Assembly: GCA_035296325.1 (NCBI GenBank)
Contig: DATHBD010000062.1
Location: 186,001-250,000 of the forward strand
Reading direction: 5' to 3'
Length of the DNA stretch: 64,000 nt
DNA from: DATHBD01 sp035296325
GTDB lineage: Bacteria; Actinomycetota; Actinomycetes; Mycobacteriales; Micromonosporaceae
The first letter of the stretch is position 1. The number at the start of each line of letters is the position of its first letter. Under the pieces are notes generated by a model, which saw only the letters and a program-made list of their open reading frames with translations, was not told where the DNA came from and searched no databases. The position numbers and the translations under genes were made by a program. Shown here piece after piece: positions 41,716 through 50,841 of the stretch.

Positions 41716-42474
41716 TCAGGTGGGTACGTCGGTGTTGACCACGTACAGCACGTCGTGGCGTACCAGTGAAAAGCCTGTCTTCTCGGCCACCCGTCGGCTC
41801 GCGATGTTGTCCGGCGAGGTGGACCAGCTCGGTCGCAGACCCTTGGCGTGGAGGTCCGCGCACAGCCCCAGTACGCAGGCGGTGCTCAGGCCGCGTCGCT
41901 GGTACGGCGGCTCGGTGATGATGCCGATCTCGCCGTGCCGGATGCCGCGGAAGAACGTGCACGCCACGGCGGCGAGCCGACCTTCCACCACGGCGCCCCA
42001 GGCGTGGGCACTGCCCGCCATACCGGCCGGCCCGCCCCAGGTCCCGTGGATCCACGCGGAGTACTCGCTGAGCCCGCCCACGGCGGCCGTGTCGTCGGGT
42101 GTCAGCCGCCGCACGTCGGCACCCGCGACCGGTGGTGCCGGTTCGGGCGGGGCATCCTGGCGGTAGACCAGGCGGGGCCAGGGTGTCAGCCGCTGCGCGG
42201 CCTCGCGCAGCACCGGCAGGAACTCGGCCGGCGCGTCGACGAAGCCGGTCACCAGCGGCGCCAGGTCAGCCGCCCGGACCGCACCGGGCTCCCCGCGCAG
42301 CAGGTGGTTGTCGGCGCTGGTCAGCAGGATCGTCCGCGGGTCCGGCCAGCGGTCCACCCACGCCCGGCCGTGCCCGGTGAGCAGCACGTGCCCGGCCGCG
42401 GCGTCGAAGCCGGGCCGCTCGCCGACGAACCGGCCCAGCAGTGTGCGCGCCTGTTCGGCGGTCAGCTGGATCAC
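41716..42474 (-). CDS. GNAT-family N-acetyltransferase
   Basis: A 252-residue protein when started at GTG 42474; an upstream start adds 22 residues with no better signal. The C-terminal 110 residues form the GNAT fold: ADVRRLTPDDTAAVGGLSEY, AHAWGAVVEGRLAAVACTFF, EIGIITEPPYQRRGLSTACV with the acetyl-CoA pyrophosphate loop (Q/RxxGxxA-like) and PSWSTSPDNIASRRVAEKTG. The N-terminal 130 residues are a separate alpha/beta region, as in two-part GNAT-like proteins of actinomycetes. Substrate unknown. It is divergent from the large helicase gene. Confidence 0.87.
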   Translation of the reverse strand: MIQLTAEQARTLLGRFVGERPGFDAAAGHVLLTGHGRAWVDRWPDPRTILLTSADNHLLRGEPGAVRAADLAPLVTGFVDAPAEFLPVLREAAQRLTPWPRLVYRQDAPPEPAPPVAGADVRRLTPDDTAAVGGLSEYSAWIHGTWGGPAGMAGSAHAWGAVVEGRLAAVACTFFRGIRHGEIGIITEPPYQRRGLSTACVLGLCADLHAKGLRPSWSTSPDNIASRRVAEKTGFSLVRHDVLYVVNTDVPT

Positions 42475-42593
42475 GCCGGGGAATGTACCCGGAGGAGCGG
42501 TGGCTGTCAGGCGAGAATGCGTCGATCCCCGGGTCGTCACCCGCGGTTACCCTCGACAGGCGGCCGTCGGACCTGCGGCCCCGGGGCGGTGCG

Positions 42594-45500
42594 ATGGCGA
42601 CAGATCGGCGGCGGATCGGAGTGGACGGGGTGGAGCAGGCGAGCGGCCCTTCGCGCGAGGGGTTGGTGGCGGAGGCGGGGCGCCGGTGGCGCGCACAGCT
42701 CATCGACCTCGGCGGCCGCAACACGCTGCTCTACTACCGCGATCTGAAGGCCGGCACGCTGGACGTGGGAGCCGCCGCGGGTGCCCCGCTGGACGCCCTT
42801 TTCTCCGGGCGTACCGTCGCGTTGCAACAGCTCTACCCTGCTCCGGACGCGCACGCCGCCGCGCTGCGCCGGGCCCGGACGATCCGTAACAAGGCCCGCG
42901 AGCTGGCTGAGGAGCGCGGCATCGCGGCCTGCTTCCTGGCGATCGGCATGGCGACGTGGACCCGCCCGGTGCCCGGAGCGGTCCCGGCCGCCCCGGTGCT
43001 GCTGCGCCCCGCGATGCTGCGGGCCCGCGGGGCCGCCGAAGAGGACTTCGAGCTCACCGTGTCGCGCGAGGCGGAACTCAACCCGACGCTGGTGCACCTG
43101 CTGGCCACCGAGTTCGACGTGCACCTTGACGCCGATGAGATCGAGGAGCTGGTCGAGCACGGCCGACCCGCCGGCATGGACGTGGCGTCGGTGTACGAGC
43201 GACTGGTGAAGGAGGTCGCCGGCAAGGTCCGCGACTTCGCGATCGCGCCGCGGTGCGTGCTGGGCACCTTCTCGTACGCGAAGCTGCCCATGGTCACCGA
43301 CCTGCAGGCCGCCGAGCACCTGATGAGCCGGCACGACGTGATCGCGGCGATCGCCGGCGACCGCACCGCCCAGCGGGCGCTGCAGGACTCCGCGGTGCAG
43401 GTCGACCCGGCCGCCCCGGACCTGTCTGCGCCGGCCGACGAGTTCCTGGTGCTCGACGCCGACTCCTCCCAGCACGTCGCGATCAACGCGGTGCTGGCGG
43501 GCCAGCACACCGTCATCAAGGGCCCACCGGGCACGGGCAAGAGCCAGACCATCGCCAACCTGATCGCGAGCCTGGTGGCGCAGGGCAGGCGGGTCCTGTT
43601 CGTCGCCGAGAAGCGCGCCGCGATCACCGCGGTGACCGATCGACTGGGTCGCCGCGGGCTCGGCCAACTGGTGCTCGACGTGCACGACGGTGCCGTATCC
43701 CGCCGGCGGATCGCCGCCGAACTCCGTGGCGCCTTCGACGCCGCCTCCCGCACCCCGCTTGCCGACCAGGCCGCACTCGCACAGCGCCTGGTGGACCGCC
43801 GGGCCACCCTGAACGGGCATGTCGAGGCGCTGCACGGGCGCCGCGAGCCGTGGGGCATGACCGCGTTCGAAGTCCAGGAGGCGCTGCTCCAGCTCGGGAT
43901 CGCGCATCCCGGGCTGTCCACGTCGATCCGGCTGCCCGCGGACGCGCTGGAGAAGCTGGACGCGGTCACCGCACAGCAGGTGGCCGAGCAGCTGCGCGAC
44001 TACGTGACGCTCGGCGGGCTGACGCTGACCCGCGCGGACTCGGCCTGGATCGGCGCCGACATCCACACCCCGGAGCAGGTCCGGGACGCGCACCGGCTGG
44101 CCACCACGTTGTCCACCGGCACACTGCCGCAGACCCGGCCGTGGCTGGAGGGCGTACTGGCCCAGACCGGTGTGCCGGCCCCGCCGCGGGTGCAGGACTG
44201 GACTGCCGTCTTCGCGCTGCTCGAGGGCGTGGCGGCGACGTTGCGGACGTTCCAGCCCGGCATCTTCGGCGCATCGCTGCCGGAGACGGTGGCCGCCGCG
44301 GCGTCATCGGCATGGCGGCGTGAGCACCGCGACGCGCCGGGTGCCGCAGCGTCCTGGTGGCGTCGCCGGGGTCTGCGTCGCCAGGCGCGGGCGTTGTGGA
44401 CCGGGCCGGGCAAGCCGACCCGGGAGGAGCTCTTCGCGGCGCTGTCCGCGGCCTCGGCGCAGGCGGAGCAGTGGGCCCGGGTGGTCGGCGACGGCGGGCC
44501 GCCACGGGTGCCGGCCGACCTGCCGGCCGCGCACAGCGCGTGGCAGCGGATGGAGCGGGAGCTGACGGCGCTCGCCGGGTACGTGCCCGCCCTCGCCCTG
44601 CCGACGCTCGACATCGATACCTTGATCAGTACGCTGGCGCGGCTGGCCGCGGACGAGCGGGGACTGCGGATGGTCCCGCGCCTCAACGCCCTGGCCGGCG
44701 CGATCTCGGCGGCGGGCGCCGACCCACTCGTCGCGGAGCTGCGGGAGCGGCCGGTGGATCCGGACGTCGCCGCCGCGACGTTCCAGATCTGCTGGTACGC
44801 ATCGATTCTGCGGCACCTCGGCTTCGCCGACCCGAGGCTGGGCGCCTTCGACGGTGTGGTGCACACCCGGGTGGCGGCGGAGTACCGCGACACGGACGGC
44901 CGGCACATCGACGCGACCGCGCGACGGGTGCTGCGCGCCGTGGCCGAGCACATCACCGCTGCCCGCGATGCCTACCCCGACGAGAACCGGCTGGTCGAGC
45001 ACCAGGCCAACCTCAAGCGCCGGCACCTGCCGGTACGGTCGCTGTTCGCCCAGGCGCCCCACCTGCTCACCGCGCTCAAGCCGTGCTGGGCGATGAGCCC
45101 GCTCGTCGTCTCCCAGCTCCTGCCCAGCGACGGGCCGTACTTCGACGTCGTGGTCTTCGACGAGGCGAGCCAGGTGACGCCGGCGGATGCGGTCCCGGCG
45201 CTGCTGCGCGCGCGGCAGGTGGTGGTCGCGGGTGACGAGCACCAGTTGCCGCCGACCGCCTTCTTCACCGCGGTCGAGGACGACCAGACGCCGGTGGGGC
45301 TGACCGCCGAAGGGGAGATGGACCTGTCGTTGACCGCCGGATTCGAGTCCGTGCTGGACGTACTCGCCGCGCTGCTCCCCACGACCATGCTGCGCTGGCA
45401 CTACCGCAGCCAGGACGACCGGCTGATCGGATTCTCCAACGCCAACATCTACGACGGCGGCCTGGTCACCTTCCCCGGCACCGCCGGCCCGGGTTCGCTT

Positions 45501-46829
45501 CGACACGTCCTGGCCACTGGCGTATCGCCAGCGGGGGAGCTGCCCTCGGCGCCCGGCAGTGCCTCCGGTGAGCCGCTGCCACCGCCACCGTCCGAAGTGG
45601 ACCAGGTGGTCGAGCTGGTACTGGAGCATGCCGCCACCCGACCGCACGAGTCGCTCGGGGTGATCGCGATGGGCCTGGCCCACGCCGAGCGGGTCGACCT
45701 GGCGCTGCGGCGGGCCCTGGTGGACCGCCCGGAGCTGCACGGCTTCTTCGCCGAGCGAAACCCCGAGGCTGCGACCGGCGCGGCGCCGTTCTTCGTCAAG
45801 AATCTCGAGCGGGTGCAGGGCGACGAGCGGGACGCCGTCATCCTCACCATCGGCTACGGCAAGTCGGCCGACGGGCGTCTGCCCTACCGGTTCGGCCCGT
45901 TGCTGCAGGCTGGCGGCGAGCGCCGGCTCAACGTGGCGATCACCCGCGCACGCCGCCGGATGACCGTGGTCAGCGCGTTCACCGCCGCCGACATGGACCC
46001 GTCGCGGAGCGGCGCCGCCGGGGTGCGGCTGCTGCGGGCGTTCCTCGCCTACGCCGAGTCCGGCGGCGTCGAGCTGGGCTCGGCGGCGGCCGTGCTGCCT
46101 CCGCTCGGCCCGTTCCAGGCCGACGTCCGCGACCGGTTGCGCGCCGCGGGACTGCCGGTCACCGCGCAGTACGGGGTCGGCGGGCACTGCATCGACTTCG
46201 TCGTCGCGGATCCGTCGGCTCCGGAACGGATGGTGCTCGCGATCGAGACCGATGCCGCGACGTACCGTTCGTCGCGCACCGCCCGGGACCGTGACCGGCT
46301 GCGGCAGGAGCACTTGCAGCGACTGGGCTGGCGTTACCACCGCATCTGGTCTGCCGACTGGTTCGCCGACCCGGAGCGGCAGGTGGCTCTGGTGGAGGCC
46401 GCGTACCTGGAGGCGCTCGACCCGCCGGCGGTGCACACGGCCACCGAGGTGCTGCCGATGCCGGTGGGGGTGGCTGACGAGCGGGCTGCCGGTGCGGTGC
46501 CGGCTGATCGGGTGCCGCCGGTTGTCGGGCCGGCGGTTGCGGGCCCGCCTGTTGTGGAGCCTGTTGCTGAGCTGCCAGCTGTGGAGCCGCCTGTTGTCGC
46601 GCCCGCCGTGGGGGCGATGCCGCGGCCGGAGATTCCGCGCGGGCTGTCAATTCTGGAGTATCGGACCGATCAGCTCGTCGCCCTGATCCGATGGATTGAA
46701 TCGGACACCCTGCTGCGCACCGAGGCCGAAGTGGTCGAGGCGGTCATGCGCGAGCTGGGATTCCACCGGCGCAGCTCGCGGATCACCGCAGTCGTCTCGG
46801 CCGCCCTCCGCACCGCCCGGGAGCAGTAG
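42594..46829 (+). CDS. DUF4011-type SF1 helicase with C-terminal nuclease domain
   Basis: A 1411-residue soluble protein, ATG at 42594. The N-terminus RWRAQLIDLGGRNTLLYYRD matches DUF4011, a module that precedes UPF1-like helicases. Helicase motifs: Walker A TVIKGPPGTGKSQTIANLIA (about 306-325), Walker B VVVFDEASQVTPAD (856), VVVAGDEHQLPPTAFF, LRWHYRSQDDRLIGFSN and NLERVQGDERDAVILTIGYG with NVAITRARRRMTVVS. Residues about 1180-1275 form a Vsr/MTES-type restriction-like nuclease (FVVADPSAPERMVLAIETD, then WRYHRIWSADWF). A proline/valine linker and a helical end (EAEVVEAVMRELGFHRRSSR) close it. This domain order occurs in predicted defence proteins. It heads a three-gene co-directional cluster. 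Confidence 0.88.
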   Translation: MATDRRRIGVDGVEQASGPSREGLVAEAGRRWRAQLIDLGGRNTLLYYRDLKAGTLDVGAAAGAPLDALFSGRTVALQQLYPAPDAHAAALRRARTIRNKARELAEERGIAACFLAIGMATWTRPVPGAVPAAPVLLRPAMLRARGAAEEDFELTVSREAELNPTLVHLLATEFDVHLDADEIEELVEHGRPAGMDVASVYERLVKEVAGKVRDFAIAPRCVLGTFSYAKLPMVTDLQAAEHLMSRHDVIAAIAGDRTAQRALQDSAVQVDPAAPDLSAPADEFLVLDADSSQHVAINAVLAGQHTVIKGPPGTGKSQTIANLIASLVAQGRRVLFVAEKRAAITAVTDRLGRRGLGQLVLDVHDGAVSRRRIAAELRGAFDAASRTPLADQAALAQRLVDRRATLNGHVEALHGRREPWGMTAFEVQEALLQLGIAHPGLSTSIRLPADALEKLDAVTAQQVAEQLRDYVTLGGLTLTRADSAWIGADIHTPEQVRDAHRLATTLSTGTLPQTRPWLEGVLAQTGVPAPPRVQDWTAVFALLEGVAATLRTFQPGIFGASLPETVAAAASSAWRREHRDAPGAAASWWRRRGLRRQARALWTGPGKPTREELFAALSAASAQAEQWARVVGDGGPPRVPADLPAAHSAWQRMERELTALAGYVPALALPTLDIDTLISTLARLAADERGLRMVPRLNALAGAISAAGADPLVAELRERPVDPDVAAATFQICWYASILRHLGFADPRLGAFDGVVHTRVAAEYRDTDGRHIDATARRVLRAVAEHITAARDAYPDENRLVEHQANLKRRHLPVRSLFAQAPHLLTALKPCWAMSPLVVSQLLPSDGPYFDVVVFDEASQVTPADAVPALLRARQVVVAGDEHQLPPTAFFTAVEDDQTPVGLTAEGEMDLSLTAGFESVLDVLAALLPTTMLRWHYRSQDDRLIGFSNANIYDGGLVTFPGTAGPGSLRHVLATGVSPAGELPSAPGSASGEPLPPPPSEVDQVVELVLEHAATRPHESLGVIAMGLAHAERVDLALRRALVDRPELHGFFAERNPEAATGAAPFFVKNLERVQGDERDAVILTIGYGKSADGRLPYRFGPLLQAGGERRLNVAITRARRRMTVVSAFTAADMDPSRSGAAGVRLLRAFLAYAESGGVELGSAAAVLPPLGPFQADVRDRLRAAGLPVTAQYGVGGHCIDFVVADPSAPERMVLAIETDAATYRSSRTARDRDRLRQEHLQRLGWRYHRIWSADWFADPERQVALVEAAYLEALDPPAVHTATEVLPMPVGVADERAAGAVPADRVPPVVGPAVAGPPVVEPVAELPAVEPPVVAPAVGAMPRPEIPRGLSILEYRTDQLVALIRWIESDTLLRTEAEVVEAVMRELGFHRRSSRITAVVSAALRTAREQ

Positions 46830-46972
46830 CAAACCACTCCCGCCTCAGTTCCCCGAAAATGCCACGATCTTGGGGTCCCGCGGCGCATCGAACTCGTCGA
46901 TACTTTCGGATCGGGCTGACCTGTGAGCGGCAAAAAGCCATAGGGTAAGGGCCTGGGCGGGGAGGAGTAATC

Positions 46973-48571
46973 GTGCGTTTCCAGGTCAGCCGAGTCATGG
47001 ATACGATCGAGCAGCGTCTGACCACTGATGTCGTTGCTGCTCAGGCTGTGGTCGATCTTGGCGCGGTGGCGCGGTACGTCGCACTCGACGGCGGTCGCCC
47101 GGTGAACCTGCTCCGGATCGGCATGGTGCTCGACGCGCTCGGGCGGTACCTGCTGGACGGTGGTGCGCTGCTCTACGCGGTGGTTGGCCGCGAGCTGCTC
47201 GCCGAAGCGGCGCTGACGTCCAAGGAGCGCATGGTGCTCGGTCGCTGGGCCGACGACGGTCTCATCGAGGTGACCCCGATGGTCACGGACCGTCCGGTTG
47301 AGATCGCCGACTTCACCGGTGTGCCGTTGATCGTGGTGGGCGACTACACCGGCTTCATTCCCCGGTTTCCGTGGCTGGCGGATAGTCCCGAGCGCGTTCT
47401 TCGACTGTCTCCTCGGGCCGGCGGGGCGGTGCTTCGCCCGGAAGGTGGCGAGGCCGACGAAACCGTCGTGCACGGTCTTGCCGTCGGCAAGGCTGCCACT
47501 CCGTTCAAGTTCCGGTTCAAGGTGCCGCTGACCCGCAAGAAGACCAGCGCCGGTCAGGCCAGGAGTGCCGCGCCGGCCGAGGTCGCCACGCCGGTCGCCG
47601 CCGCGCCCGCCAAGGGTGCCGCTTCGGTCAAGGCAGCGCCCGCCAAGGGCGCGGCTTCGGTCAAGGCGGTAACCCCGGCGAAGGACGCCGCGCCGGCCAA
47701 GGACGCCGCGCCGGCCAAGGACGCCGCGCCGGCCGCAGCCGCCGAGCCGACTGCGGAGCCGGTAACGGCCTCCGACACCGGCCAGGACGGCGGCGCAGAG
47801 GCGCCGGCCACGGGGGTCGAGCATGTGGAAGTGGTTCAGGAGACGGGCGAGGAGGCGGCCGCCACCGTGCAGGCCGCGCTCGATGCGTTCGCGTTGCGGG
47901 GAGCGGTCCGGGTATCCAGCACCCGCGTGGTGCGCCGCCGCTTCACCCGCGCCGATCCGAGTGGGGTGGGCGGCGCGCTGATGGCGCGCCAGTGGCGGTG
48001 CCCGGAGCGGGAATGCTCGGCGTTCGGGCCGTTCCGCCGCATCGGTCAGCCCGTACCCCGGATGAAGGCCGGCGTGCCGGCCTGCCCCCGCCACGCGGTG
48101 CCGGTGAAGGATGTCGGGCCGCGGCCGCCGGCGTACGCCGTCTGTATCGTCGTGGACGACCTGGCCCGGCGGCGCTTCGTGGTCGACGGCGAGCGGCCGG
48201 TGCCGGTGGGACGCCGGCCCGACGATCCGGACGGCGTGTCCCTGGCCGAGTGGCTGCACGACGCGGCCGCCTCGTGGATCGCCCCGGAACACCTGCGACT
48301 CGAGGTGCAGGACGGGCAACTGGTGGTGACCGACGACAGCGACAACGGCACCCTGGTCTGGAAGCGCTCCGGGCCGGACGATCCCGGGCAGACCACCCGG
48401 CTGTACCGGCAGACCTACGTCCTGGACGACTGGGACAGCGTCGAGCTGTACACCGGTGTGGAGCTGATCCGCGCGGACCGCCGCCTGGCGACCGTGATCC
48501 GCGGGATCGAGCCGCTGTCCGTGCTGCTCGACGCCCCGACGGTCGCCATGGTGCGGCCCAACTTCAGATGA
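46973..48571 (+). CDS. FHA-domain protein with zinc-ribbon-like region, partner of two helicases
   Basis: A 532-residue protein; GTG at 46973 with GGGGAGGAG. The N-terminal 190 residues are an alpha/beta domain I do not recognise (LGAVARYVALDGGRPVNLLR). An Ala/Lys/Pro linker of repeats (AKDAAP, AKGAASVKA) follows. Then a Cys/His cluster (CPERECSAFG ... CPRHAVPVK, from about residue 342) looks like a zinc ribbon. The C-terminus is a forkhead-associated domain: VPVGRRPDD, SWIAPEHLRLEV and DDSDNGTLVWKR keep the GR, xxH and NGT signature that binds phosphothreonine. It lies 143 bases after the helicase/nuclease and 13 before the RecQ gene. It probably is an adaptor. Confidence 0.72.
   Translation: MRFQVSRVMDTIEQRLTTDVVAAQAVVDLGAVARYVALDGGRPVNLLRIGMVLDALGRYLLDGGALLYAVVGRELLAEAALTSKERMVLGRWADDGLIEVTPMVTDRPVEIADFTGVPLIVVGDYTGFIPRFPWLADSPERVLRLSPRAGGAVLRPEGGEADETVVHGLAVGKAATPFKFRFKVPLTRKKTSAGQARSAAPAEVATPVAAAPAKGAASVKAAPAKGAASVKAVTPAKDAAPAKDAAPAKDAAPAAAAEPTAEPVTASDTGQDGGAEAPATGVEHVEVVQETGEEAAATVQAALDAFALRGAVRVSSTRVVRRRFTRADPSGVGGALMARQWRCPERECSAFGPFRRIGQPVPRMKAGVPACPRHAVPVKDVGPRPPAYAVCIVVDDLARRRFVVDGERPVPVGRRPDDPDGVSLAEWLHDAAASWIAPEHLRLEVQDGQLVVTDDSDNGTLVWKRSGPDDPGQTTRLYRQTYVLDDWDSVELYTGVELIRADRRLATVIRGIEPLSVLLDAPTVAMVRPNFR
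47604..47734 (+). repeat. tandem repeats encoding the Ala/Lys/Pro linker
   Basis: Two roughly 30-base units (47604-47668) are followed by three exact copies of the 18-mer AAGGACGCCGCGCCGGCC (47681-47698, 47699-47716, 47717-47734). They encode AKGAASVKA and AKDAAP units and may vary between strains. Confidence 0.85.
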
Positions 48572-48584
48572 CCGTGCAGACCAG

Positions 48585-50738
48585 ATGACCGCGCCGACAG
48601 ACGCCGGTACGCAGCTGCGCGCCGAAGCCGGGGAGGTCCTCCGCGCCCTCGCCGGCACACACGCGGTGCTGCGTGAGGACCAGTGGCTGGCCATCGATGC
48701 GCTGGTGCGGCACGCCCGCCGGGTGCTCTGCGTGCAGCGCACCGGGTGGGGCAAATCGGCTGTGTACTTCGTGGCGACCGCGCTGCTCCGGCGGCGGGGC
48801 GCCGGCCCGACCGTGATCGTGTCGCCGCTGCTGGCGCTGATGCGCAACCAGGTGGCGGCCGCCGCCCGCGCCGGCATCGTGGCCCGCACCATCAACTCCG
48901 CCAACCTCTCCGAGTGGGACACCATCGCCGCCCAGGTGCAGGCCGGCGAGGTCGACGTGTTGTTGATCAGCCCGGAGCGGCTCAACAATCCGGATTTCCG
49001 CGACAACGTGCTGCCGAAGCTGGCCGCCACCACCGGCCTGCTGGTGGTGGACGAGGCGCACTGCGTCTCCGACTGGGGCCACGACTTCCGGCCGGATTAC
49101 CGCCGGCTGCGCACCCTGCTCGGCGAACTCGGGCCGGACACCCCGGTCCTGGCCACCACCGCCACGGCCAACGCCCGGGTCACCCAGGACGTGGCCGAAC
49201 AGCTCGGGCAGGCACTCGTGCTGCGCGGGTCACTCGACCGGGAGTCGCTGCGACTCGGCGTACTGCGGCTGCCCACCGCGGCCGACCGCCTCGGCTGGCT
49301 GGCCGAGCACCTGGCGTCGCTGCCCGGCTCCGGCATCATCTACACCCTCACCGTCGCCGCCGCGACGGACACCGCGACGTTCCTGCGCGGCCGCGGCTAT
49401 CCGGTGGCCGCCTACAGTGGACAGTCGGAGGACGCGGACCGGCAGGCCGCCGAGGATGACCTGCTGCACAACCGGATCAAGGCGCTGGTCGCCACGTCGG
49501 CGCTCGGGATGGGGTTCGACAAGCCCGACCTCGGGTTCGTCGTGCATCTCGGCGCGCCGGCCTCCCCGATCGCGTACTACCAGCAGGTGGGACGTGCCGG
49601 GCGCGCGGTGGACACCGCCGATGTGCTGCTGCTGCCGGGCCACGAGGACGAGGCCATCTGGCGGTACTTCGCGTCGCTCGCGTTCCCGCCGGAGCAGCAG
49701 GTGCGGGAGGTGCTCGACGTGCTGGCGGCGGCCGGCCGACCACTGTCCACCCCGGCGCTCGAGGCGCAGGTCGAGCTGCGCCGCAGCCGCCTGGAGCTGA
49801 TGCTCAAGGTGCTCGACGTGGACGGCGCGGTACGTCGGGTCAAGGGCGGCTGGATGTCCACCGGCATGCCGTGGGAGCACGACGCCGAGCGGTACGCCCG
49901 GATCGCCGCCGCCCGCAGCGCGGAGCAGGACGCGATGCGTACCTACGCCGCTGGTGACGTGCGCGGCTCCGCCGCCGACGCCATCCGGTGCCGGATGGAG
50001 TACCTGCGGCAGTGTCTCGACGATCCGGCGGCCAGCCCGTGCGGGCGCTGCGACCGCTGCGCGCCGCCGTGGTACCCCACCGAGGTCGGCGGCACTGCGC
50101 TCGCCGCCGCCCGCGCGCAGCTCGGCCAGGCCGGAGTCGAGATCGCGCCCCGGAAGTTGTGGCCGACCGGGCTCGCCGCGGTCGGCGTGCCGTTGACCGG
50201 GAAGATCGCCGCGGGGGAGCAGACCGAGCCCGGGCGGGCGATCGGACGCCTCTCCGATCTGGGCTGGGGCGATCGGCTGCGCCGGGCGGTGGATCCGGCA
50301 GCGCCGGACGCGCCGGTGTCGGGCGAGCTGTTCGCCGGCGTGGTGGAAGTGCTGGCGGCGTGGGCGCGCGGGGAGGATCGATGGGCCGCGCGGCCGGTCG
50401 GCGTGGTGACCATCGGGTCGCGGCGGCGGCCGGCGCTGGTGCAGTCCGTGGGCGCCCGGATCGCCACGGTGGGCCGGCTGCCGCTGCTCGGCGAGATTTC
50501 GATGGTCGCAGCGACGCCGGAGGGTTCCCGGGTCAACAGCGCCCACCGGGTGCGGGCCCTCGTTGACGCCTTCGCGGTGCCGCCGGAGTTGAGCGACCAA
50601 CTCGCCAGGTTGGACGGCCCGGTGCTGCTGGTGGACGACCTTGTCGACACGGGGTGGACGATGGCCCTCGCCGCGCGACTGCTGCGCCGAGCCGGCGCAC
50701 CGGCCGTCCTGCCGTTCGCCCTCGCCCTGGCGGGTTGA
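48585..50738 (+). CDS. RecQ-type DNA helicase fused to a phosphoribosyltransferase domain
   Basis: A 717-residue protein. The helicase part has a variant Walker A RTGWGKSAVYF (53-63), SPLLALMRNQVAAAARAGI, the RecQ-specific VVDEAHCVSDWGHDFRPDYR (about 153), ATTATANARVTQDV and VATSALGMGFDKPDLGFVVH with QQVGRAGRA. A zinc cluster (RCRMEYLRQC ... CGRCDRC, about 466-487) matches the RecQ zinc domain. The last 170 residues end in PVLLVDDLVDTGWTMALAAR, a PRPP-binding signature of type I phosphoribosyltransferases. Such fusions recall ComF-like or repair PRTases. It follows the FHA gene by 13 bases without its own ribosome site, suggesting translational coupling. Confidence 0.88.
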   Translation: MTAPTDAGTQLRAEAGEVLRALAGTHAVLREDQWLAIDALVRHARRVLCVQRTGWGKSAVYFVATALLRRRGAGPTVIVSPLLALMRNQVAAAARAGIVARTINSANLSEWDTIAAQVQAGEVDVLLISPERLNNPDFRDNVLPKLAATTGLLVVDEAHCVSDWGHDFRPDYRRLRTLLGELGPDTPVLATTATANARVTQDVAEQLGQALVLRGSLDRESLRLGVLRLPTAADRLGWLAEHLASLPGSGIIYTLTVAAATDTATFLRGRGYPVAAYSGQSEDADRQAAEDDLLHNRIKALVATSALGMGFDKPDLGFVVHLGAPASPIAYYQQVGRAGRAVDTADVLLLPGHEDEAIWRYFASLAFPPEQQVREVLDVLAAAGRPLSTPALEAQVELRRSRLELMLKVLDVDGAVRRVKGGWMSTGMPWEHDAERYARIAAARSAEQDAMRTYAAGDVRGSAADAIRCRMEYLRQCLDDPAASPCGRCDRCAPPWYPTEVGGTALAAARAQLGQAGVEIAPRKLWPTGLAAVGVPLTGKIAAGEQTEPGRAIGRLSDLGWGDRLRRAVDPAAPDAPVSGELFAGVVEVLAAWARGEDRWAARPVGVVTIGSRRRPALVQSVGARIATVGRLPLLGEISMVAATPEGSRVNSAHRVRALVDAFAVPPELSDQLARLDGPVLLVDDLVDTGWTMALAARLLRRAGAPAVLPFALALAG

Positions 50739-50748
50739 CCCACACATG

Positions 50749-50836
50749 CGCCACCGACCCGTCCCGGCGGGGAACGCCGGGACGGGTCGGTGGTGCGTAA
50801 CCGGTGCGGTCGGATGACCCGGTCCGTCCGCACCGG
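50749..50836. terminator. two tandem hairpins between convergent units
   Basis: A perfect 18-base stem (50752-50769 with 50775-50792), right arm CGCCGGGACGGGTCGGTG, and then CCGGTGCGG / CCGCACCGG (50801-50809 with 50828-50836). The pair ends the three-gene helicase cluster and the convergent protease gene. Confidence 0.88.
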
Positions 50837-50841
50837 TCGTC

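Noticed and set aside
47604..47734. Short tandem repeats as a CRISPR array
   Set aside because: The units are 18-30 bases without spacers and lie inside a coding frame, encoding an Ala/Lys/Pro linker.
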